DNA from: Candidatus Melainabacteria bacterium
Lineage (GTDB): Bacteria > Cyanobacteriota > Vampirovibrionia > Obscuribacterales > Obscuribacteraceae
Assembly (NCBI GenBank): GCA_003153555.1
Contig: PLZS01000197.1
Location: 1-43,796, forward strand
Direction: 5' to 3'
DNA length: 43,796 nucleotides
In this document: piece after piece, positions 25,701-31,891 of the stretch
Layout of the letters: the number at the start of each line of letters is the position of its first letter
How positions within the stretch are numbered: position 1 is the first letter of the stretch
Made by a program: the position numbers and the translations under genes
Notes under the pieces: generated by a model
The model's input: only the letters and a program-made list of their open reading frames with translations
Database searches by the model: none
What the model was told of the DNA's origin: nothing

Positions 25701-26004
25701 TTGCGCCGCCACTCTTCGAGAGCGTGTACGAGGTCACATTAGGCGAGACCGAACGTATAGAAAGCAGAGAGGAAGTAGCAACTGCACTGACCCCGCTTAG
25801 CAGAGGAAATCTATCAGTTGTGGTCGAGCCTAGGCGGTTCATGCTGTGTGAAGGAACAAACTCGGTATCGGGCCCCGAAAATGCAGAGAAATTGGGTGCC
25901 GACGCTGTAAAGCGAAGCGGAAGGCAATACCTGTTGTTTCGTAATTGCGAGAGACGACAGGACTCAACGTGGTCGTAGACCCCACACATGTACGGAAACT
26001 CCAT
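22726..26004 (-). CDS. Orphan Rhs C-terminal cassette, distal (modules, core and tip)
   Basis: The frame encodes 1092 residues, but only the part from about 25795 downward is Rhs. The first ~70 codons read through group II intron-derived sequence, and the ATG at 26004 is probably accidental. Order: five YTVxAGDTL modules (about residues 75-690), YD/Rhs core (DLNGNMTSDGTNAFAWDAAN to LNRDPAQEAGGINLYAYVKN, about 730-935), the DPLGL boundary, then a unique ~160-residue tip with a CCGDE motif and a Gly/Ser/Pro-rich end containing CRTCRSGKK. The segment 23730-25795 aligns to 32794-34859 of the full-length gene at a constant 9064-nt offset with few differences. Without a proper start it is likely a silent donor for tip exchange. 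The tip activity is unknown. Confidence 0.8.
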   Translation of the reverse strand: MEFPYMCGVYDHVESCRLSQLRNNRYCLPLRFTASAPNFSAFSGPDTEFVPSHSMNRLGSTTTDRFPLLSGVSAVATSSLLSIRSVSPNVTSYTLSKSGGATETIAFAIFKNGIENATIGGSKTTGNTLTITVKDAALTGGQKAITYTVLSTDTLTTIATAITSAINADISLQAIGVAATSAGTVVSISSTSTNPTTFAQSTSTGATETITLLANTNIPTLISLTGTKTTGDVITITFFDAGLTGGSKAVAYTVLAGDTLTSIATGIAAAVTADANLQGIAVSATSAQTIVTVKSKSPNPTTYRQTTNTGATELIAITTQPNAFVTATVGGTKTTGNVLTLTVFDTALTGGQQAIPYTVLAGDTLTTIATGIAAAVNANTNLQNIGVTATAKNTVVSLQSTSPNLTTYVQSVSAGSTETISLSTGVGVTEAAYNNVNELVALAPGGDTRFQGVTNKAIKSASIATQVVNITASPVAQTSYAQSVSTGATETIAFGTNFNGNTTATIGGTKTTGDILTLTIQNSNLSGGQTSISYTVLAGDTLTTIASAFASAINSNSSLQGIGVAATSSLAVITTTVTGTTYTTSTSGGATETLTMGVNVQGNTSASVGGTVTTGNTLTVTTHSPLLAGGQKAVTYTVLSTDTLVSIAAGIAAAINADTNLQTLGVKASSSNTATLAFSESFSGNATLPAAMSTANVSAVDGANNTKTNGYALSVNGGSSSTLTYDLNGNMTSDGTNAFAWDAANRMIKITYPGTNNFSSFVYDGYGRNVSIVETTAGSVTSTKQFVLNGISKCESRDGAGAILCRFFCRGQENSTTKLYYSLDNIGSVREMTDSGGLIQSEYQFDPFGQTMKLQGALDSDFQFAGYYAHTRSKLCGTLFRNYQPILGRWLNRDPAQEAGGINLYAYVKNVPTSVIDPLGLGKFSSISDFLNAAGLDPNTDVSGGCIDVVNGALGLPAGSWPQDAPYTKCFKGAQGLDKARHTPCCGDETPVVWGMQGYWNSSSGVGGVAPGGLTSSNSIDNSMNTSSSNPGGQFNFLLDGGNQFFDMNHGGGPGYSTAQSGYSTPGTSPTMPPPSAFPGQIWCRTCRSGKK
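23730..25795 (-). repeat. Long Rhs duplication, distal copy
   Basis: About 2.07 kb aligned without net insertion or deletion to 32794-34859 of the full-length rhs gene. Substitutions are scattered and mostly mild; identity drops beyond the 3' end within the core. The 5' match ends abruptly after CACTGACCCCG at 25795. Confidence 0.9.
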
Positions 26005-26035
26005 GCACGGGAACCGGTTTGGAGGTTTGATTGGA
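25796..26035 (+). mobile_element. Truncated group II intron 5' fragment (domain I)
   Basis: The plus strand shares an extended imperfect match with the leader of the intron at 20100-19850 (minus). Both contain CGAAAA, then GCCGACGC, then GCGGAAGGCAATA, CGTAAT.GCGAG, AACGTGGTC-like and GGAAAC elements in the same order. A GTGTG at 25846 could be an intron 5' end. No reverse transcriptase or domain V follows; it stops before the gene ending at 26074. It abuts the exact point where Rhs homology ends, so intron insertion or intron-mediated rearrangement probably created the cassette border. Confidence 0.65.
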
Positions 26036-26073
26036 TAGCGCTCGAACTTTTTGCATTGGCTTAGAGACTTGGC

Positions 26074-26553
26074 TCAACGAGGTCGAAAGGATTCATCCAG
26101 CGCCGATCTCCAATCCATGTTGTACGGTTCAACAAAATCGCCATCTTCATTATACAAACTCTCTTTATTGTAGAAACCAGTACGACCAAGAGCTGAAATT
26201 TCAAGTCGACGAAAGCCCATGCAGGCGCAGGTCAAAGAAAATGCCCCGAAGTTTACCTGTATTACGCGTCTTTGAATAATTGCCGTCTTTTCTCCCTCAT
26301 CCAAATCTTGATGAGTCCATAGAGAACACGATTCAATATTAAACGCGACGATTTCTAGTGCATGGGCATCCCCAGGAAGAGCAATGAGCAGTCGAACCAA
26401 GGATTCCTCACCGCATACAGTAGACCTCGATTCAGAATTTGGGTTCTCATACTGCGAGTTCTCAAAATGCATTTCTTTTATGTAACTACTGTGCCAGTTC
26501 GTTGAACCGACTAACGCATCAAAATCTTTCTGTCCTGTGATGAGCGTAAGCAT
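26074..26553 (-). CDS. Candidate Rhs immunity protein
   Basis: A 159-residue soluble acidic protein starting MLTLITGQKDFDALVGSTNW, with no recognised family. The start at 26553 is chosen because GAGGAAATT directly precedes the ATG; an upstream in-frame start at 26679 would overlap the Rhs tip and lacks a ribosome-binding site. It begins 55 nt after the stop of the proximal orphan Rhs tip on the same strand, the usual position of an immunity gene. Function is assigned only by position and size. It ends close to the intron fragment. Confidence 0.55.
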   Translation of the reverse strand: MLTLITGQKDFDALVGSTNWHSSYIKEMHFENSQYENPNSESRSTVCGEESLVRLLIALPGDAHALEIVAFNIESCSLWTHQDLDEGEKTAIIQRRVIQVNFGAFSLTCACMGFRRLEISALGRTGFYNKESLYNEDGDFVEPYNMDWRSALDESFRPR

Positions 26554-26608
26554 AATTTCCTCGATACCTTTTAGGATACATATCTCTAATATAGAATAAA
26601 GCAAATCA

Positions 26609-27490
26609 CTAGTTCTCGGGAATTTGATCGAGCGGTGCATGATCGTCTGATGGCTGACCTCCGCTGCGTCCACGACCATATTGGTAGTCGTGTCGGTGCG
26701 GCGGCCTTCCGCTGGTATCCTTCAAGTCGAAACGTGTGTCTCGTCGTCCGAACTTATCATATGTCTGAACTGACTTTATATCCCCGTTCGGGTGATAGCG
26801 TCTATGGGTTGTAAATGGTGGTTGATTCGAAGGATGGTTCCCGGTCCAGTACTGTGTCCAAGTTTTCCCACCGCCACCGACGGTATTACCTGGAGTACCA
26901 CCACCGCCTCCGCCTCCCAATGGAGTACCACGAGATTTGCATTTAAACTTGATACAAATTCCGGACAATAGGCGGCAGCATGCATCGGACCCCCCCAAGC
27001 AACCAGCCAACAACATCATACAAAGAGTGAGTTTAACTAGTCCATGGCCGGATGGATCAATCGAGTTTATCGAATCATTTGAAACATAAGCATAGAGGTT
27101 AACACCTCCTTCTTCTTCGATCTCATCTCTAGTCATGAATCGACTGAGCACACAATTATATGGTCTCGTGAGCGTGAAGCTGAGTCCACTTCTTGAGTGC
27201 AGATAATAATCTCCATATCCGTAGTCGGCTGAAACGGTTTCAGCAATTTTTTGCACACGTCCGCACGGATCGAAGGCATATTGAGCCTGCGTGACGCCAG
27301 AGTTGTCTATCATTTCTCGAACAGAACCGAGATGGTCCGCAGTGTAAAAATAGTTCGTACTACCATTATTTTGTCCATCGTCGAAAAATCTCTTTACGAG
27401 AATCCCTGCTCCATCTCGTTCTTCTTCGCGATTATCATCATCCCAAACAAATTGTTTAGCTGAAGTAACACTTCCTGCGGTCGTCTCCAC
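26609..27490 (-). CDS. Orphan Rhs C-terminal cassette, proximal (core and putative nuclease tip)
   Basis: A 293-residue frame, with Rhs homology extending back to about 27560 without any start codon, so it is a displaced 3' fragment. The core includes YTADHLGSVREMIDNSGVTQ and MTRDEIEEEGGVNLYAYVSN ending at DPSGHG. The tip (about 150 residues) has a hydrophobic Cys-rich start, a poly-Gly linker, then THRRYHPNGDIKSVQTYDKF, GRRDTRF, RPPHRHDYQYG and SDDHAPLDQ. The tip layout of a YD-like strand plus clustered His residues recalls polymorphic toxin nuclease tips such as type 24; this is a tentative parallel. It is followed by the candidate immunity gene at 26553. Confidence 0.75.
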   Translation of the reverse strand: METTAGSVTSAKQFVWDDDNREEERDGAGILVKRFFDDGQNNGSTNYFYTADHLGSVREMIDNSGVTQAQYAFDPCGRVQKIAETVSADYGYGDYYLHSRSGLSFTLTRPYNCVLSRFMTRDEIEEEGGVNLYAYVSNDSINSIDPSGHGLVKLTLCMMLLAGCLGGSDACCRLLSGICIKFKCKSRGTPLGGGGGGGTPGNTVGGGGKTWTQYWTGNHPSNQPPFTTHRRYHPNGDIKSVQTYDKFGRRDTRFDLKDTSGRPPHRHDYQYGRGRSGGQPSDDHAPLDQIPEN

Positions 27491-27682
27491 AATGCTTACG
27501 TTCTGATCGAGCCCGTCATAAACAAAGCTAGAAAAATTATTCGTCCCCGGATAAGTGATCTGGTTACAGGTGATTGGTATCGCAAATGGTGCCTAAGCAA
27601 GCTGGAACAGTGATTGCAAACTTGCTGTTTCCAGTTGAACATTGTTTTGTATGCTCAGTGTAGACACTTGAGCTGAAAGGCA

Positions 27683-28903
27683 CTATTTGGCAAATTTGTC
27701 TTGGTCCTCAGTCTTAACTTTGCCTAGCCGCAAAAATTCGTCTGTGATCTTTTGCATGGGTTCCCGAAGTCTTTCGACATCGACGACAATATAACCGAAT
27801 GTGGTGTCGTTTCTGCCAGAATGATTGGCTAGCTTCTTTAGCACCACATATGATAGTGCCAATCGTTCTGCTACTGTCAAAAAAGTTCGACGCAAATCGT
27901 GTGGCGTAAATGGACAAGCCGCCTTTATTGCAACTCCTTCAATAACGTGGTCACTATCAACAAGATGTGGACTGTTTCCTCGACCCGGAAATACGTACAG
28001 TGCGTCACCCTTAGCTTCGTAACGTCGCTGCAGCAAGACCTCAAGATAATCGCTCAGTGGCAAACGGTGCTCATTACCGTTCTTTGCGATTTCAGAACGC
28101 ACCGTAAGGGCTTTCGATTCAAAATCAATATCGGCCCATCGCAGGGTGGCAGCCTCGTTGCGTCGCAATCCGGTGAGCAGCAGCAGCAGCAAATAGTCCT
28201 TGACAGTCTGATGCCTGAGTGAGATGACGGCTGCAAACCAATCGGGCAGCTTGTGGTCAGGCACCACACTTTGTCGGCGGTGCTCTGGATACCAACGCCG
28301 ATTGTTCGATAGTCTCTTAACGGGATTGACCAGAATAATCGGCTTGCCATCTATTTCGTAATTAGCAGCAGCAAAATTCAAGAGCGCACTGAGAATGTGC
28401 ATAACAGTGTTCGCCTGTGCTTCACCCGAAGTTCCTTGCTTGGTCGTGCGTCGCAGCTCCATATGACGCTGCTCAATCATTTCTCTAGTGATTGCCACCA
28501 CAGGCAAATCAAGCCAGTCACCCAAACATCGCGGCAGTATATAGCGATAGGTTCTGATGGTGTTCGCTCTTAACTTGCGGACTGCCAGATAACGCTCCAG
28601 CACTTCAATCAAAGTCACTCCTCGGATCTTTCTCCTCGATTTCTCAAGCGTGGGATCTTTGCCGCCTGCCATCGAGGCCAGCAGTTTCTGTGCTTTCTTC
28701 CTGGCTTCAGTGGGCGTCAATTGAGTGTCTTTGCCGAGCGTGATCCTTCTCAGCACGCCGTTCACTCTTGCTTCAACAATGTAGCTGCGGCTACCCCGCG
28801 TCACCCTCAACCCCAAGCCCAGCAGTGCCGAATCGCGATAGATGATTTGCCCTTTATCAGGTGGCTTAGCATTCGCTACAAAATACTTGGTCAATTTGGG
28901 CAT
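27683..28903 (-). CDS. Phage/island-type tyrosine integrase, intact
   Basis: An integrase of 406 residues. The N-terminal arm-binding domain (DUF4102-like) begins MPKLTKYFVANAKPPDKGQI and includes GLGLRVTRGSRSYIVEARVNG. A core-binding domain covers about 110-200. The catalytic domain has Arg in LLTGLRRNEAATLRWADIDF near 244, HDLRRTFLTVAERL near 333, ANHSG and the Tyr nucleophile in GYIVVDVERL near 369. The start at 28903 matches the conserved N-terminus; the frame remains open upstream to 29146, but those 81 codons do not resemble integrase. No copy of the 83-bp repeat lies at its 5' side. It could move the surrounding island or supply recombinase for the decayed copies. Confidence 0.9.
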   Translation of the reverse strand: MPKLTKYFVANAKPPDKGQIIYRDSALLGLGLRVTRGSRSYIVEARVNGVLRRITLGKDTQLTPTEARKKAQKLLASMAGGKDPTLEKSRRKIRGVTLIEVLERYLAVRKLRANTIRTYRYILPRCLGDWLDLPVVAITREMIEQRHMELRRTTKQGTSGEAQANTVMHILSALLNFAAANYEIDGKPIILVNPVKRLSNNRRWYPEHRRQSVVPDHKLPDWFAAVISLRHQTVKDYLLLLLLTGLRRNEAATLRWADIDFESKALTVRSEIAKNGNEHRLPLSDYLEVLLQRRYEAKGDALYVFPGRGNSPHLVDSDHVIEGVAIKAACPFTPHDLRRTFLTVAERLALSYVVLKKLANHSGRNDTTFGYIVVDVERLREPMQKITDEFLRLGKVKTEDQDKFAK

Positions 28904-29074
28904 CTCTCTTGCCTTGAAATTTTTGGGGTGGTTTGTAAAGTCGTGTAGACAATATGTAGACAGTTCGCGAAAAATCTTACTTGCGGAAAGCATTATGATT
29001 AGCGCGTTTGCGCGCCGTTGCGTTGACGTGGAGACATGCACCAAGTCGCTCACGCAGTCATGCCTGAGAACTAG

Positions 29075-29107
29075 AAAGCCTGCTCCAGCCGTTAAGACAG
29101 GCTTTTT
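29075..29107 (+). terminator. Rho-independent-type terminator
   Basis: AAAGCCTG (29075-29082) pairs with CAGGCTTT (29098-29105), followed by a run of T. Reading rightward it would stop plus-strand transcripts just before the toxin-antitoxin operon. In the other direction only a short T run follows. Confidence 0.5.
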
Positions 29108-29131
29108 ATAGAGCAGCCGAATGATTTGAAG

Positions 29132-29146
29132 GTGACACATTGTCAC
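29132..29146 (+). promoter_or_regulatory. Inverted repeat upstream of the zeta-type operon
   Basis: GTGACA-CAT-TGTCAC, a perfect 6-bp inverted repeat about 110 nt before the toxin gene and between two divergent genes. It is a possible operator; no matching -10/-35 pair was identified with confidence. Confidence 0.35.
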
Positions 29147-29253
29147 ATAGCGCTGTCGCGCATTCCTTCATTTTGCTACGATTAGCCCAACCCGTGTGCG
29201 CCAAGCCAACATCATGTAAGCTGGCGACATGAACCTAGACAGCTAGATATTCA

Positions 29254-29775
29254 ATGCAACCCAAGAAGATAATCATCATTGCTGGGCCAAACGGCGCCGG
29301 TAAATCCACTTTCGCTAAGGAATTCCTGCCAAACGAGGCGGAATGTCCGACCTTCGTCAATGCCGATCTAATCGCTGCTGGCCTGTCACCATTCCATCCT
29401 GAAATCGCAGCTAGAAAAGCCGGCCGTTTAATGCTTGAGGAAATGAGAGAGCACAGCAATCGAGGACACGATTTTGCTTTCGAAACTACGCTTTCTGGTC
29501 GTTCTTACCTGCGAATGATTCGAGACTGGCGCAATCAGAAATATCACGTGAAGCTGATCTTCCTTTCATTGGTGAGCCCGGAGGAAGCAATTGCCAGAAT
29601 TGCGGAGCGCGTGGCTCAAGGAGGTCACCATGTGCCGGATGACGTGGTGCGTCGAAGATTTGCCGCTGGACTGCTCAACTTTGAAACACTCTACCGGTAT
29701 GAGGTTAACTTCTGGCGGCGGTATAATAATAGCGGACAGGCTCCAGTCCTGATTGAGGAAGGTCAAAACCCATGA
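29254..29775 (+). CDS. Zeta toxin-like P-loop kinase
   Basis: A 173-residue P-loop protein of the zeta toxin/COG4185 type. The Walker A motif is IIAGPNGAGKSTFAKEFL (about 8-25). VNADLIAAGLSPF near 36-48 carries the catalytic Asp. FAFETTLSGRSYLRMIRDW near 74-92 and RRRFAAGLLNFETLYR near 133-148 carry conserved charged residues. Zeta kinases phosphorylate UDP-N-acetylglucosamine and poison wall synthesis; whether this branch does so is unproven. The stop overlaps the next start by 4 nt, giving coupled expression with the small downstream protein. Confidence 0.85.
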   Translation: MQPKKIIIIAGPNGAGKSTFAKEFLPNEAECPTFVNADLIAAGLSPFHPEIAARKAGRLMLEEMREHSNRGHDFAFETTLSGRSYLRMIRDWRNQKYHVKLIFLSLVSPEEAIARIAERVAQGGHHVPDDVVRRRFAAGLLNFETLYRYEVNFWRRYNNSGQAPVLIEEGQNP

Positions 29776-29954
29776 AACAAGACAATCTGCCTGATCCTGA
29801 CATGGAAAATGCAACAGCAGCGCTGATTAGAGCGGCTGAACGTGCCAGGGAGATCGCAAGACAAACCGGAACTGCCGTCATTTACATAAAGGATGGCAAG
29901 CTAGTTCGAGAAATTCCGAAGCCTTCGTCGGTCAAACGAAACCGTAGCAAATGA
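29772..29954 (+). CDS. Small putative antitoxin partner of the zeta-type toxin
   Basis: A 60-residue protein whose ATG overlaps the toxin stop (ATGA). It has a helical N-terminal half (ALIRAAERAREIARQTGTAV) and a short strand VIYIKDGKLVREIPKP, a pattern common in small ORFs next to COG4185 kinases. There is no DNA-binding motif. The toxin-first order differs from epsilon-zeta operons but is seen in other families. Confidence 0.65.
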   Translation: MKQDNLPDPDMENATAALIRAAERAREIARQTGTAVIYIKDGKLVREIPKPSSVKRNRSK

Positions 29955-30019
29955 AGTTGGGGGCCGGTTCAGATTGCAAAGTCACATCCACTTTGCTCGA
30001 TTACATGTTCCAAGGAGTC

Positions 30020-30779
30020 TTAAATAAGCCCGATGTCCAGCACGTTCAGGAAATACAAATTCTGATCGGCGCGGATCATCTTTTGCCTCAGCGACAAGAT
30101 CGTTTGATACCAATCTGATAACTTGTGGTCAGGTATGATCACTCTTCTAAGACCAAGGCGGTACCAAACTCTGTTCTGGGATAGTGTAGTAACTGGATTC
30201 GATACAATAATTGGCTGACCGTCATCGGTTTCATAGTGGTGCATGGCAAATCGCAACAAGCTATTCAAATTGCTCACGGCCACATTTGCTTGCGTTTTTC
30301 CATACGTCCCTTTCCGGGTAGTCCGGGTCAACTCACTATGGCGAGCCAGCACCATGTCTTTTTGTGATTTCTGTAATCGGCTTATTAAGCCACTCCTTTA
30401 GCGATTTCTTGATCACTCTTCGATAGACTTCGACAGTAGAATCTTTAAGCGTCCTCACTGCCAAATACTCTTCGAGCAACTCTAGAAGCGTGATCGAAGC
30501 AACCTTCTCATATCTCTTCTCTGCATGTGGATCGAATCCAGCTAGCATGTCGGATAGCAGCTTTCGCCCTTTGAGACGTGCTTCTTCCAGCGTCATCAGA
30601 TCAGCACGTCCAACGGTCGCTCACCGCTTCAACCCATTGACCCTGCATTCAACAAAATAAGATTTGGATTTGGAAGAGACACTTAAACCAAAGCCTTTAA
30701 CTTCCGAGTCTCGAATGATCAACTTCCCTTGCGGGGGCGTCTTTGTGATATCAACAACTTTTTGAGTCAATTTCTGCAT
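30020..30779 (-). pseudogene. Tyrosine integrase pseudogene (nonsense, frameshift, truncated)
   Basis: The frame starts at ATG 30779 (MQKLTQKVVDITKTPPQGKL), homologous to the integrase at 28903. It is broken by an in-frame TGA after NGLKR where an Arg (CGA) is expected. It continues in the same frame (ATVGRADLMTLEEARLKGRK) to an A5 run near 30359-30363, where one extra base shifts the frame. It resumes as MVLARHSELTRTTRKGTYGK and reaches KLSDWYQTILSLRQKM before losing homology. The catalytic Arg/His/Tyr domain is absent. Three independent lesions make it non-functional. Confidence 0.9.
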
Positions 30780-30851
30780 CGATTAGACCTCTCTGTGGTC
30801 GCCGCTTGGTCGCCACCTGGAAATAATTGGTGATATTAGGATCTGCCCAAA

Positions 30852-30934
30852 ACGCAGTCACCATGCGGCTTTAGTTCATTCTACAGCGCAAGCGGAAAAT
30901 CGAAAATTAAAAGACAAAACGCATAACTAGAAAA
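30852..30934 (+). repeat. 83-bp direct repeat, right copy (integrase-upstream region)
   Basis: Same length and orientation as 22130-22212, with about five differences. It lies about 70 nt upstream of the integrase pseudogene start. With the left copy it brackets roughly 8.7 kb holding both orphan Rhs cassettes, the intact integrase and the zeta-type pair. Confidence 0.85.
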
Positions 30935-31062
30935 CCCGTGTTACTAGTCTGGAGATGCTTGAAGAGCGTGAGTGATCAGGCTCGGTGCTGGTTTGGTGGT
31001 CGGCTGCAAAGCACCAGACTCAAGATTCCACGATTGCCTAGAGCATTTGGAGCCTGCTTCAT

Positions 31063-31875
31063 TTATAGGCTGAGGGGCTCATTAAATACATCGTCATCAA
31101 TATGAGCGTCCAAAACAATCCTTTCATAGACAGTTTTTTCAACCACCTTTCGCGCCTTGATGCTCTGAAGAATTGTGCCAAGCCGCTTTTCACTCATCGG
31201 CATGTTAGTCATTTTACTCACCATTTCTCTTAGCGCTTTACGAACCAATTCCACTTTCAATTCGAAGTCCAAATGTTCGTGGTCGCTATATAGGTTGCCG
31301 AAAAGTGCGCTCATTCGGGCAGGATCAATCACCATTGTTTCTTCAGTCGCAACTAGCAGTTGTCTTTCTTTTGAAATCCAAAGTAGTGATTCTCTAGGCG
31401 AGACTGCTCCAATCGACATTTGTTGAAGGCAAAAACACATATCATTAACCACGAATTCTTCATTGATTAGTTCCATGCCCAATGAGTTTGCCAATTTTTG
31501 ACATTGTACTGACGGCATCAGCAATGCAAGTATCGGAGGCATAAATTCGCTGTGCACCCCGAATGAACCATTAGGCGCTGGAATAAATTCCAGAATTTGC
31601 TCAGCGGGTTCGTCAGACATTTTTCTGAAGGTGCTCTTTCCCTTGCTCCAAACGTTTGAAACAAAAATCTCTGAGTCATTCAGAAGTTGGTCGTTAAATT
31701 GAAACTGAAAGAGGTTTGGGCGCTTAAACTTCGTCGTGAAATATTTTCGAGGAGGAACGTCAGGACCGCGATCATCAAACCTTTGCACGAATCCGAAATC
31801 TTGATAAGTTTGCAAATTGCCATAACATTCGCTAGCTTTGTTAATGATTTGTACTGGAGATAACTGGTCTGTCAT
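31063..31875 (-). CDS. LolA/DUF2092-like protein downstream of Rhs
   Basis: A 270-residue protein without a signal peptide. The start ASECYGNLQTYQDFGFVQRF, followed by FTTKFKRPNLFQFQFND and the FVSNVWSKGKSTFRKM strand, resembles the opening of LolA/DUF2092-type beta-sheet carriers, where a layout of Y-x2-L-x2-Y and RPN-x-FxF is usual. The rest is unassigned. GGAG lies 5 nt before the ATG. It begins 16 nt after the stop of the full-length rhs gene, the position of an immunity protein, so it may be the cognate immunity or an accessory factor. The evidence for either role is positional. Confidence 0.65.
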   Translation of the reverse strand: MTDQLSPVQIINKASECYGNLQTYQDFGFVQRFDDRGPDVPPRKYFTTKFKRPNLFQFQFNDQLLNDSEIFVSNVWSKGKSTFRKMSDEPAEQILEFIPAPNGSFGVHSEFMPPILALLMPSVQCQKLANSLGMELINEEFVVNDMCFCLQQMSIGAVSPRESLLWISKERQLLVATEETMVIDPARMSALFGNLYSDHEHLDFELKVELVRKALREMVSKMTNMPMSEKRLGTILQSIKARKVVEKTVYERIVLDAHIDDDVFNEPLSL

Positions 31876-31891
31876 GTAGTCTCCATAAGAG

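Noticed and set aside
28904..29146. N-terminal extension of the intact integrase
   Set aside because: The conserved integrase N-terminus MPKLT begins at 28903. The upstream codons cross a terminator-like hairpin and do not resemble integrase.
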